Shown here piece by piece: positions 34,673 through 43,543 of a stretch of DNA of 64,000 nt (positions are counted from its first letter, which is position 1; each line of letters starts with the position of its first letter). Source of the stretch: Ruminimicrobiellum sp045223915. Lineage in GTDB: Bacteria; Elusimicrobiota; Endomicrobiia; Endomicrobiales; Endomicrobiaceae. The stretch is from positions 1-64,000 of the forward strand of contig JBGUZU010000033.1 of the NCBI GenBank assembly GCA_045223915.1, given 5' to 3'. Under the pieces are notes generated by a model, which was not told where the DNA came from, searched no databases, and was given only the letters and a program-made list of their open reading frames with translations. The position numbers and the translations under genes were made by a program.

Positions 34673-37129
34673 TTAAATATCCAAATTGGTTACATCTAAC
34701 GAATGTGCCTGAATAAATGCTCTTCTTGCTTCAACTTTATCGCCCATAAGTGTTGTAAATATTCTGTCTGTTTCAATTGCATCTTCAAGTTTAACCTGCA
34801 ACATTTTTCTTCTTGCGGGATCCATTGTTGTTTCCCAAAGTTGTTCCGGGTTCATTTCACCCAAACCTTTATATCTTTGAATTGTTGCACCTTTTCTTCC
34901 CAACTCTCTGATTTGTTCTATCAACTGATTTGTCGATGATAAATCGTGAACATCGTTGTTTGCACCTTTTAATCTGTATACAGGTCTTACATGGGTTGTT
35001 CCGTAATGATGTAAATGCAAACCTTTACTTTCAAGTTTGTTTGCCAAAATATTTATTCTCGGAAGTTCCCACAATTCTTTATATTCCGGCAATACATCTT
35101 CGGTTAAACCGTCAACGGGAAGTTCACCGTTTTCCTGTTGCATTTGTTTTTTTCTTTCTGCAAGTTCTGCCTTAAATTCTTTCCATTCCTTATCGGAATA
35201 AATATATCTTACCTGATTTTGATCTACTACTCTGAAAAGCGGCATTTTGCCTTCTTCTCTGAATTTAAGATATTCACTCCATTTCAAACCTTTCTTTGTA
35301 ATTTTAATTATAAGGTTATCGAGTTCCGCGATGGAATCTACAATTTGTGTTAATTGTTTTTGATCTATAACATCACCGATTTGTTGTCCGTCTTTCAACA
35401 ATATCATCGACTGTCCGTCCAAACCTTGTTTGAACAAGAATTTATCAAGTTCGGCTTCGGTCTGTAAATACATTTCTTTTTTGCCTTTTTTAACTTTATA
35501 AAGAGGCGGTTGTGCAATATAAACATAGCCGTTATCTATAAGTTGAGGCATTTGTCTGTAGAAGAATGTTAAAAGAAGTGTTCTGATATGTGCACCATCG
35601 ACATCGGCATCGGTCATGATAACAACTTTATGATATCTTACTTTATCTATGTTGAATTCACCTTCACCTTTGCCGATACCTGCACCAATTGCGGTTATCA
35701 TCGTCTTAATTTCTTCGTTGGTTAACATTTTTGTCAATCTTGATTTTTCAACATTCAAGATTTTACCTCTTAAAGGAAGTATTGCTTGGAATGCTCTGTT
35801 TCTGCCTTGCTTTGCAGAACCTCCTGCAGAGTTTCCTTCCACGATGAAAAGTTCTGTTTTCTGAGGATCTTTTTCGGAACAATCCGCAAGTTTTCCCGGT
35901 AACGCTGCCGAGTCAAGAGCACCTTTTCTTCTTGTAAGTTCTCTTGCTTTTCTTGCGGCTTCTCTGGCTTCTGCGGCATTAATGGATTTTTCCAATATTT
36001 GTCCTGCAATTCCCGGATTTTCTTCCAAGAATGTTGCAAGTGCATCACCGACGAGAGATTTTACTATACCTTCAACTTCGGAGTTTCCTAACTTTGTTTT
36101 TGTCTGTCCTTCGAATTGCGGATTTGGAACTTTAACGGAAATAACTGCCGTTAAACCTTCTCTGACATCTTCTCCGGAAAGAGTTAAATTTTTATTTTTT
36201 GATAATTCGTTTTTCTTAATATAATCGTTAACAACTCTTGTTAATGCCGAACGGAAACCCGACAAATGTGTTCCGCCTTCAACGGTGTTAATGTTGTTAA
36301 CAAATGTGTGAATTTGTTCATTGTAAGAATCGTTATATTGCATTGCAACTTCAACGTCGACATTATCTTTATTCTTTGTGAAATATATAGGTTCTTTGTT
36401 TATAACTTGTTTATTTGTGTTCAAATAAGAAACGAAACTTTTTATACCGCCTTCATAATGGAAAGTGTATTCTTTATCTTGTCTTTCGTCGATAATTGTA
36501 ATATTTGCACCTGCATTTAAAAATGCTAATTCTCTTAATCTGTTGGCTAATGTATCAAATGAATATGTTGTAACCGAAAATATTTCCGGATCCGGTAAAA
36601 ATGTAACTTTTGTTCCTCTGTCGTCGGTTTTACCTATTACTTCGAGTTTTGTTGTAGGTTTTCCTTTAGCATATTCTTGTCTGTAAATATTTCCGTTTCT
36701 GTAAACTTCAACTACCAATTTTGTAGAAAGAGCATTTACACACGATACTCCGACACCGTGCAAACCTCCGGAAACTTTATAAGAATTTTTATCGAATTTT
36801 CCACCGGCATGCAAAACCGTCATAACAACTTCAAGAGCGGATTTATCTTTATATTTCGGATGAGGATCTACAGGAATACCTCTACCGTCATCCAATACCG
36901 TTATTGAATTATCCGGATGAATTGTAACATCGATATTTTTACAAAAACCCGCCAAAACTTCATCAATAGAGTTATCTACGGTTTCATAAACCAAATGATG
37001 AAGACCTTGTTCGGATGTTGAACCGATATACATGGCAGGTCTTTTTCTAACAGCTTCAAGACCTTCCAATACTTGAATTTTCGAAGCATCATAATTCGAT
37101 GCCGCTTTATTTTGTTCTTCGTTAGTCAT
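34673..37129 (-). CDS. gyrB: DNA gyrase subunit B
   Basis: 818 residues. GHKL ATPase region (GLHHLVYETVDNSIDEVLAG, DDGRGIPVDPHPK, GLHGVGVSCVNALS), transducer domain, then Toprim (EGNSAGGSAKQGRNR, DADVDGAHIRTLLLTF) and the C-terminal RYKGLGEMNPEQLWETTMDP block. Length and motif order are typical of full-length bacterial GyrB. It follows dciA by 21 bp in the origin block dnaA-dnaN-dciA-gyrB-gyrA. Confidence 0.98.
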   Translation of the reverse strand: MTNEEQNKAASNYDASKIQVLEGLEAVRKRPAMYIGSTSEQGLHHLVYETVDNSIDEVLAGFCKNIDVTIHPDNSITVLDDGRGIPVDPHPKYKDKSALEVVMTVLHAGGKFDKNSYKVSGGLHGVGVSCVNALSTKLVVEVYRNGNIYRQEYAKGKPTTKLEVIGKTDDRGTKVTFLPDPEIFSVTTYSFDTLANRLRELAFLNAGANITIIDERQDKEYTFHYEGGIKSFVSYLNTNKQVINKEPIYFTKNKDNVDVEVAMQYNDSYNEQIHTFVNNINTVEGGTHLSGFRSALTRVVNDYIKKNELSKNKNLTLSGEDVREGLTAVISVKVPNPQFEGQTKTKLGNSEVEGIVKSLVGDALATFLEENPGIAGQILEKSINAAEAREAARKARELTRRKGALDSAALPGKLADCSEKDPQKTELFIVEGNSAGGSAKQGRNRAFQAILPLRGKILNVEKSRLTKMLTNEEIKTMITAIGAGIGKGEGEFNIDKVRYHKVVIMTDADVDGAHIRTLLLTFFYRQMPQLIDNGYVYIAQPPLYKVKKGKKEMYLQTEAELDKFLFKQGLDGQSMILLKDGQQIGDVIDQKQLTQIVDSIAELDNLIIKITKKGLKWSEYLKFREEGKMPLFRVVDQNQVRYIYSDKEWKEFKAELAERKKQMQQENGELPVDGLTEDVLPEYKELWELPRINILANKLESKGLHLHHYGTTHVRPVYRLKGANNDVHDLSSTNQLIEQIRELGRKGATIQRYKGLGEMNPEQLWETTMDPARRKMLQVKLEDAIETDRIFTTLMGDKVEARRAFIQAHSLDVTNLDI

Positions 37130-37150
37130 TAACTTCCTCCATATCTTTTA

Positions 37151-37423
37151 CTACTTAATTTCACACTTTATATTTTTTATCAGTTTTTTTCCTAAATACT
37201 GATTAAGTTTATTTATAATTTGTCTTTTTCTTAAATTCAAATCATTTACATAAACTGCCGATTTTGCAGATGCAAAAAGTACTCCGTCTTTAAAACCATT
37301 TAACTCTACTTTATTATTACCCACTTCTTGTTGCCATTTAGACATAACAATAAAATAGTCATCATTTAAACCTAATTTATCAGAAAGTTTTTTTATTATT
37401 GAAGAAACTTCCGTAAATTCCAT
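37151..37423 (-). CDS. dciA: DUF721/DciA family protein, probable helicase-loading factor
   Basis: 90 residues. The central WQQEVGNNKVELNGFKDGVLFASAKSA pattern and the KH-like fold region are those of the DUF721 family. The DciA members load or operate the replicative helicase DnaB in bacteria lacking DnaC/DnaI. The position between dnaN and gyrB beside oriC supports that role. It is shorter than typical DciA (~150-180 residues) and lacks the extended tail. It starts 4 bp after the dnaN stop. Confidence 0.8.
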   Translation of the reverse strand: MEFTEVSSIIKKLSDKLGLNDDYFIVMSKWQQEVGNNKVELNGFKDGVLFASAKSAVYVNDLNLRKRQIINKLNQYLGKKLIKNIKCEIK

Positions 37424-37427
37424 TTTA

Positions 37428-38546
37428 TTATGATCTCATTGGCATAACTACACAGAGATAATTTTTATTTTTTTCCGGTGTTATAACAACAGGATTCTGA
37501 GAAGTTGTATATGAAAAATAAATATTTTCATCTTCTACATTTTGTAAAATATCTTTAATATAGTTAGGATTAAAATTTATATCAAATACTTCACCTGAAT
37601 ATTCCGTTTCAACTTCTGCTTCTCCGGAACCTAAACCTACTGTATTTGCCGAAACTATCATTTTATTTTTTTCAAAACTTAATTTAATTGATGATGCTCT
37701 GTCTGCAACAAGTTTATCTCCCGTAAGCAATGCCATTTGTTTTACTGCCGATATTGTATTTGCAACATTTAATTTTATTTTAGACATTGTTTTTTTAGGT
37801 ATTACTTGTTCATAGTTAGGAAATACACCTTCTATTAATTTTGTTTGGAAAGTTATATCTCCTATCATAACCGTCATTAAATTATCACTTAAACTTATTT
37901 GAACTTCTTCAACTTTATCGTTGGAAGAAATTAATCTCAAAATATCTGAAACCGCTTTTGTAGGAATAATTACTTTACCTTTAATTTTTTTATCTATACC
38001 TTCACTACTTATATATGATAATCTTCTTCCATCTGTAGAAACCGCTTTTATTGTTCCGTCTTCAACTATAAAACATACTCCGTTTAAAACATATCTTTGA
38101 GAATCTTTAGATACTGCAAATATTGTTTTTTTAAGCATAGAATTTAAAACTTGTGACTTTAAAGAAAATATATTTTCTTTTTGAAAATCCGGAAGTGTGG
38201 GATAATCTTTTTTATCTATACCCATTAAAACAAATTTAGATTTATTTGCTTTTATATTTATTTGATTTGTTTCATCGGATTTTATTTCTATATTTCCTTC
38301 TGAAACTTCTTTTATAATATCTGAAAATCTTTTTGCGGGTATTGTTATTGCACCTTCACTTACAACTTCTGCTTTTATATAACAAGTTACACCTATTTCT
38401 AAATCTGTAGCAGATAATTTTATTTTATCTTTTTCCGTTTCAAATAAAAAGTTGGATAAAACAGGTAAAGTTATTTTAGAAGCTATTACAGGTTGAACTA
38501 TCTGCATCCCCTTTATTAATTCATCTTTTGCACAAATTACCTTCAT
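37428..38546 (-). CDS. dnaN: DNA polymerase III beta sliding clamp
   Basis: 372 residues, normal length with three repeated clamp domains. MKVICAKDELIKGMQIV opens domain I, RYVLNGVCFIVEDGTIKAVSTDGRRL lies in domain II, and the C-terminus ends NYLCVVMPMRS, close to the family VMPMRL that forms the peptide-binding pocket. AGGAGG sits just before the ATG. Downstream of dnaA in the conserved origin order. Confidence 0.97.
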   Translation of the reverse strand: MKVICAKDELIKGMQIVQPVIASKITLPVLSNFLFETEKDKIKLSATDLEIGVTCYIKAEVVSEGAITIPAKRFSDIIKEVSEGNIEIKSDETNQINIKANKSKFVLMGIDKKDYPTLPDFQKENIFSLKSQVLNSMLKKTIFAVSKDSQRYVLNGVCFIVEDGTIKAVSTDGRRLSYISSEGIDKKIKGKVIIPTKAVSDILRLISSNDKVEEVQISLSDNLMTVMIGDITFQTKLIEGVFPNYEQVIPKKTMSKIKLNVANTISAVKQMALLTGDKLVADRASSIKLSFEKNKMIVSANTVGLGSGEAEVETEYSGEVFDINFNPNYIKDILQNVEDENIYFSYTTSQNPVVITPEKNKNYLCVVMPMRS

Positions 38547-38768
38547 TACTCTTTCCTCCTTTTTATTTAAAAAAAATTAATAATAATAATAATTGTTGTT
38601 GATAACTTAATAATTAAATTTAATTTTAAAAAAATTATAATTATCAAGCATTTTTTTTATAAATTTAAAGTTAATAACTATGTTAATAACTTTTTGTTTT
38701 TATCAACATATTAGAACTAAACATCACTTTTTATCAAAAAACTAAATAATTAACAAAAATATTAACAA
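38547..38768. other. AT-rich dnaA-dnaN intergenic region with relaxed DnaA-box-like sites
   Basis: 222 bp, almost entirely A/T, with no gene. TGTTGATAA (38597-38605) and TTATCAACA (38700-38708) each differ from the DnaA box TTATCCACA by one base and face opposite ways; GTTAATAAC repeats lie between them. It may be a second origin sub-region or the unwinding element. Confidence 0.45.
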
Positions 38769-40121
38769 CTAATTATCTTCTTTTATCAACTTAATAATTT
38801 TATTTATTTCTGCAGCAAACCATGCATCGTCGTTAATTTTTTTTGCCATTTTATTATAAGCATGCATAACTGTAGTATGATCTCTTCCGCCGAAAGTATC
38901 ACCTATTTCAGTCGTAGACATATCCGTTAAAGATCTTGCTAAATACATTGCAATTTGTCTTGGTATTGCAAGTTGATTTGTTCTTTTTTTGACTTTTAAA
39001 TCTTTCACAGTTAAATGATATTCTTCCGCAACAATCTTTTGAATTTTATCAACAGTTATTTGAACATTTTCTTCAGGAACTACAATTTCTTTTAATATTG
39101 TTTTTACAGCATCCAATGTAAAAGGTGTGTTGGTAAATTTAATAAAAGAAGTAACTCTTAATAAAGCTCCTTCCAATTCTCTGATGTTGGATTTTATTTG
39201 AGAAGCTATAAATACTACAATATCTTCAGGAACTGAAAATCCTTCTTCTTCCGCTTTTTTCTTCAATATTGCAATTCTTGTTTCCAAGTCAGGTTTTTGA
39301 ATATCTACGGTATTACCCCATTTAAATCTTGAAATTAGTCTTTCTTCAACTTCCAATTTATCTTGAGGTCTATCGGAAGCAATAACTATTTGTTTACCGC
39401 CGTCTTTTAATGTATTAAATATGTTAAAAAACTCTTCCTGAGATCTTCCTGCATTTTTTGTAAGGAATTGAATATCGTCTATTAAAAGACAATCAAGATT
39501 TCTATACTTATTCTTAAATGCCGACATTTTTTCTTGAAATCTTATAGCTTCAATAAAGTCCGATACAAATTTTTCGCATGTTACATATAATATTCTAAAA
39601 TTAGGAAAATTCTTTTTTAATTCATTACCTATGGCATGCATTAAATGTGTTTTACCGAGACCTACACCGCCGTATATAAATAAAGGATTAAACTGTTTTC
39701 CAGGATTTTTTGTAACAGCTTCGGCACAACCGGAAGCAAATCTGTTAGAGTTGCCGACGATAAATCTTTCAAATGTTAATTTAGGATTAAGTTGGGATGT
39801 TATTGCCGACGGAACCGGTGTTTCATTATGTATAGGTATAATAGGAACTTTTGACATTTCATCGGAAATATCTTTTTCGATTTTATATTCCAATTTTATA
39901 TCTTTAGAATAAATTTCTTTTAAATTCTGTTCAATATTGAATTGTTGATTTTTTTCTATCCAATCCGAAAAAAACTTATTTGGTACGGAAATTGTAAAAA
40001 TATTTTCATTTAAAGAAACGGTTTTTACACCTTTAAACCATAAACTTACCAAATCTTGACCTATGGATAATGTTAAGTTATCCACAACTTTTTTCCATGC
40101 ATCTATAATAGAAACTTCCAT
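38769..40121 (-). CDS. dnaA: chromosomal replication initiator protein DnaA
   Basis: 450 residues. Domain I ~1-80, AAA+ domain III with Walker A GGVGLGKTHLMHAIG and Walker B LLIDDIQFL, and domain IV with the signature GGRDHTTVMHAYNK. It binds DnaA boxes and opens oriC. The ATG at 40119-40121 is preferred: a GGGG-containing ribosome site precedes it, whereas the in-frame ATG at 40142 would put the inverted DnaA boxes inside the gene and adds seven atypical residues. Boxes at and upstream of the start suggest autoregulation. Confidence 0.97.
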   Translation of the reverse strand: MEVSIIDAWKKVVDNLTLSIGQDLVSLWFKGVKTVSLNENIFTISVPNKFFSDWIEKNQQFNIEQNLKEIYSKDIKLEYKIEKDISDEMSKVPIIPIHNETPVPSAITSQLNPKLTFERFIVGNSNRFASGCAEAVTKNPGKQFNPLFIYGGVGLGKTHLMHAIGNELKKNFPNFRILYVTCEKFVSDFIEAIRFQEKMSAFKNKYRNLDCLLIDDIQFLTKNAGRSQEEFFNIFNTLKDGGKQIVIASDRPQDKLEVEERLISRFKWGNTVDIQKPDLETRIAILKKKAEEEGFSVPEDIVVFIASQIKSNIRELEGALLRVTSFIKFTNTPFTLDAVKTILKEIVVPEENVQITVDKIQKIVAEEYHLTVKDLKVKKRTNQLAIPRQIAMYLARSLTDMSTTEIGDTFGGRDHTTVMHAYNKMAKKINDDAWFAAEINKIIKLIKEDN

Positions 40122-40305
40122 CTTATCCCCACAGTTATCCACATTGTGGATAACTTATTAACAATACTATAAATTAATGTAAAAATAAAACAAATGATTT
40201 GTATATTTTTGTCGTCAAAAAAGTATATAAAATTGATATTCAATAGTCAAGTAAAAAATTAACAAAATTTTTTAACAATTATTTATGTAAAAAACACTAA
40301 AAAGT
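40060..40305. other. oriC: probable oriC region: DnaA-box cluster upstream of dnaA
   Basis: Perfect DnaA boxes TTATCCACA at 40078-40086 (inside dnaA) and 40135-40143, and the reverse TGTGGATAA at 40145-40153. Near-matches lie at 40062-40070 and 40123-40131. About 150 bp of very AT-rich DNA follow, up to the M23 gene. Gene direction switches just beyond (minus to the left, plus from 41679). Origin identity is inferred from this plus the dnaA-dnaN-gyr order. Confidence 0.75.
40135..40153. promoter_or_regulatory. head-to-head pair of perfect DnaA boxes
   Basis: TTATCCACA and TGTGGATAA separated by a single T, 14 bp before the preferred dnaA ATG, so DnaA bound here would overlap the dnaA ribosome site or promoter. 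Confidence 0.8.
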
Positions 40306-41490
40306 TTACAATAAATTAAGCTTGTTAATAAGTTCTTGTTTATATAAATCAAAATCTTCTTTATCTTTACCGGTTAATGTATAAGTTGGCGGCATTTTCA
40401 TGGTAAGATAATTGAAAAATGATCCGTTCTTTTTAATTCTGAAATCTAAATGGGGACCTGTTGAAAGGCCGGTAGAACCTACATAACCTATAACCTGTCC
40501 TTGTTTAACTCTAACACCTTTTTTTATACCTTTACCATATTTAGATAAATGTCCGTAATACGTTTCATATCCGTTAGGATGTTTTATTATTACAAGATTT
40601 CCGTATCCGCCGCTGTATTGAGATTTCGTTACTGTTCCGTCACCTACAGCTGATACAGGCGTTCCTATAGGTGCGGCATAATCTATACCTTCATGGGCCC
40701 TGTAGTATTTTAATATAGGATGAAATCTTTTCTTTGTAAAATAAGAAGAAATTCTTTTAAATTGTAAAGGGGCTTTCAAAAATGCGCTTTTTACAGATTT
40801 ACCGTTTTCGTCAAAATATCCTTCATCACCTTTAGAATTTGTGAATCGTATTGCGGTATTTGTTGAAGTTGCCGTAATATATTGTCCTGCAATAATTTCC
40901 GAAGAAAGAACAGTATCTTTCTTTTCCAATGTTTTTACTTCATATATAAGTTTATAAGTATCACCGGGTCTGCAATCGGTAAGAAAATCTATATGCCATG
41001 CAAACATGTCGGCATAGTTAAGAATAATTGCCGGTTTTATTTCGGAATTTGACATTGATTCCCATAACGAACTTTCTATTGTTCCGGAAACTTCAAAAGT
41101 TTGTGAAGTTGTTTGCAATTCAAGTTTTTCGGAAGTTATAACATTATCGGTAGACTTGTCTATGGAATAAAAATATTGTCCTTCCGGGAAAAACTTAAAA
41201 TTAGTCCAAGTTTCTTCAATAGCCGTATCGGTTGAATATGTTATTTCGTAAAACTCATTCGGTTTACATTTATTTATGTTAATATATTTTTTCAATTCCG
41301 CTAAAATTCTCAAACTTTCTTGTTTTGATAATTTTGTTTGCTCGAAAGTTTTACCGAAGACATCTCCGGGTTGAATAACAATTGTTTCAACCTCGGGAAG
41401 TTTTGTTATATCAATTTCCATATTATCGCTGGTACAACTGACAAACATTATATTGAGTATGAATAATACAAATAAAATACATTTTTTCAT
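40306..41490 (-). CDS. lipoprotein M23-family peptidase (murein endopeptidase-like)
   Basis: 394 residues. A lipoprotein signal MKKCILFVLFILNIMFVSC gives a lipid-anchored Cys19. A beta-rich N-terminal half of the MepM/ShyA type follows, then the M23 metallopeptidase domain at ~265-370. Zinc-site motifs are HEGIDYAAPIGTPV and YYGHLS. The final motif is GPHLDFRI, with Asp where many family members have the second His. The expected role is cutting peptidoglycan cross-bridges in the periplasm. The start at 41488-41490 is chosen because the signal peptide begins there; upstream codons to 41523 add a non-signal extension. Confidence 0.88.
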   Translation of the reverse strand: MKKCILFVLFILNIMFVSCTSDNMEIDITKLPEVETIVIQPGDVFGKTFEQTKLSKQESLRILAELKKYININKCKPNEFYEITYSTDTAIEETWTNFKFFPEGQYFYSIDKSTDNVITSEKLELQTTSQTFEVSGTIESSLWESMSNSEIKPAIILNYADMFAWHIDFLTDCRPGDTYKLIYEVKTLEKKDTVLSSEIIAGQYITATSTNTAIRFTNSKGDEGYFDENGKSVKSAFLKAPLQFKRISSYFTKKRFHPILKYYRAHEGIDYAAPIGTPVSAVGDGTVTKSQYSGGYGNLVIIKHPNGYETYYGHLSKYGKGIKKGVRVKQGQVIGYVGSTGLSTGPHLDFRIKKNGSFFNYLTMKMPPTYTLTGKDKEDFDLYKQELINKLNLL

Positions 41491-41643
41491 AGCAATTAAA
41501 ACATATAATAATATAAAATGCAATATTTTTCAATTGTTTTACCGATAATAGACATAATTTAGTTATGATTATAAAATTCACAATTTTCTAAATTTTTGTT
41601 TAAAAATAAAAAGTATTCAAAATATAGATTGTTACATGAAATT

Positions 41644-41652
41644 TGGTATAAT
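41644..41652 (+). promoter_or_regulatory. extended -10 promoter of the LtaS-like gene
   Basis: TG-G-TATAAT at 41644-41652, 27 bp before the ATG, with AAGGAG in the leader. The -35 is poor, as is usual for extended -10 promoters. Confidence 0.55.
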
Positions 41653-41678
41653 CTATAATCATATAAGGAGTTAAAATA

Positions 41679-43490
41679 ATGAATAAAAATGTTAAACAGA
41701 AAAATTATTTTGTTTTATATGGTATATTTCTATATAGTTTTATTTTAATACCGATTCTAATATATCAATTTAAGTATTTTTTTAACCCTTCTGAACTGTT
41801 TTTATACTTTTTTTCTTCTCTTATGGAATTATCTTTTATCTTTAGTCTTTTTTATATTTTATTTCAATTAACGAAAAAAGTTAAATTATTAAAGTATTTG
41901 TATTGTTTATCGGTGCTTGTTTTATTTTTTTCTTATTTTATTCAAGGAATAACTTTTTATATTTCCGGGGATTTGTTGCCTACTTTAGCTATAGAAAATA
42001 TGCATGAATATAAATATCATTTTAATAACTGGACTTACTTTATCATAGTATTATTTCTCATATTGTCAGTTGTAAACATATATTTACTGTCTTTTGTAAG
42101 AAATATAGAAACACAAGAAAAAACAAGCATTAAAACTTTTATAATTATTTTGCTAAGTTTTTGTTTTTTATGTATACCGACAATAAAGCAACATTCTCCG
42201 GCAATTTCCCTCATAACTAATGGATTAGAAGTTTTTTGTTCAAAAATAATTTTGCAAAATAAAAATTTGCCGCTTGAAAATTTTCTTTATGACAAAAAAA
42301 ATAAAGAGTATCCGTTTTTAAAAGACACTGTTTATAACAATAACAAATATTTTAAACAAGATATAAAAAACCCCAATGTAATTATAATTTTTATGGAAGG
42401 AATATCTGCAAAATTTGTAGGTTGTTATGAAGATAACTTTGATAATATAACTCCTAATATTGACAAATTTGCAAATAATGACAATGTATGTAAGTTTGAT
42501 AATTATTATAATCATACAGCGGCAACATTTAGAGGAATAATAGGTACATTAAGTTCCGGATATCCTTATCATGGTGGATTTGAAGGTGGAGTCGGTTGGG
42601 AAGATAGTGATAATTCCGAAACATATAAACAAATAAATTATTCAAGCTTACCAAAATTAGTAAATAAGATTGGATACACGTCTATCATGTTTTCTCCGCA
42701 TGTTGAAAAATCGGCTTTTAGTAACATGGTAAAAATGTTAGGTTTTGATGAATTATTTTTCGCTCAAAAAAGTTGCAAAGAACTTTTAGGCAGTGATGAG
42801 TATACAGAGGGGCAACTATTATCAGATAAAGGAATATTTTTATCATTAAAACAATATTTAAAAAAGCATGAGAATGAAGAAACTCCGAAATTCATCTGTT
42901 TATATAACAGAGGTTCTCATGCTCTTAGCGATGTTGGTAAAACAAGTAAGATGTATGGTGACGGAAAGAATCAAATATTAAACAGAATTCATAATTTGGA
43001 TTATGAATTAGGTCAATTTTTAGATTATTTTTATACATCTCCATATACGAAAAATACATACTTAATTATAACTACTGACCATTGTACTTATTATGAACCG
43101 GCATATAAAGCTCTTTTCAGTAATGAAAAAATATATTGTTTTACGGATAAAATACCATTATTAATTTATAGTCCGTTTAAAAATCTCCCAAAGAACATAG
43201 ATACGAATTTTAGAACTTCATTAGATTTTGCTCCGACACTTTTAAACTTGTTAAATATAAAGGACTTACAAAACTCATTTTTGGGGTACTCTTTATTTGA
43301 TTTGTATCCATATAATATTAGTATAGGGACATTTAATGCTCTTTCGTCCGGTATACTTGTACAGATAAAAGGAAATAGATATTTTCTTACAGATAGTCCG
43401 AAAGAATATTTTGATGAAATAGATTCATATTTGAAACTAATAGACATATATCAATACTACGAACAAAATAATAAACTTTTCCCTGAATAA
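41679..43490 (+). CDS. LtaS-like membrane sulfatase/phosphoglycerol transferase family protein
   Basis: 603 residues. Five N-terminal transmembrane helices (to ~185), then an extracytoplasmic sulfatase-fold domain from ~230: metal/nucleophile region IIFMEGISAKFVG and NYYNHTAATFRGIIG (a Thr here is the likely nucleophile), YNRGSHALSDV, and ITTDHCTYYEP. The family transfers phosphoglycerol or phosphoethanolamine to envelope glycolipids or glycans. A lipoteichoic-acid role is unlikely in a diderm; modification of an outer glycan or lipid A-like molecule is more plausible (inference). It is the first plus-strand gene right of oriC. Confidence 0.85.
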   Translation: MNKNVKQKNYFVLYGIFLYSFILIPILIYQFKYFFNPSELFLYFFSSLMELSFIFSLFYILFQLTKKVKLLKYLYCLSVLVLFFSYFIQGITFYISGDLLPTLAIENMHEYKYHFNNWTYFIIVLFLILSVVNIYLLSFVRNIETQEKTSIKTFIIILLSFCFLCIPTIKQHSPAISLITNGLEVFCSKIILQNKNLPLENFLYDKKNKEYPFLKDTVYNNNKYFKQDIKNPNVIIIFMEGISAKFVGCYEDNFDNITPNIDKFANNDNVCKFDNYYNHTAATFRGIIGTLSSGYPYHGGFEGGVGWEDSDNSETYKQINYSSLPKLVNKIGYTSIMFSPHVEKSAFSNMVKMLGFDELFFAQKSCKELLGSDEYTEGQLLSDKGIFLSLKQYLKKHENEETPKFICLYNRGSHALSDVGKTSKMYGDGKNQILNRIHNLDYELGQFLDYFYTSPYTKNTYLIITTDHCTYYEPAYKALFSNEKIYCFTDKIPLLIYSPFKNLPKNIDTNFRTSLDFAPTLLNLLNIKDLQNSFLGYSLFDLYPYNISIGTFNALSSGILVQIKGNRYFLTDSPKEYFDEIDSYLKLIDIYQYYEQNNKLFPE

Positions 43491-43505
43491 ATTTTTTAAA
43501 TTTCC

Positions 43506-43533
43506 TTGCACAACAGCCGTCAAATTATATAAA
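43506..43533 (+). promoter_or_regulatory. promoter of iorA giving a near-leaderless transcript
   Basis: TTGCAC (43506-43511), 16 bp, TATAAA (43528-43533). The expected start at ~43540 is only 0-4 nt before the iorA ATG, and no ribosome site precedes that ATG. Confidence 0.5.
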
Positions 43534-43543
43534 ATATGTCATT

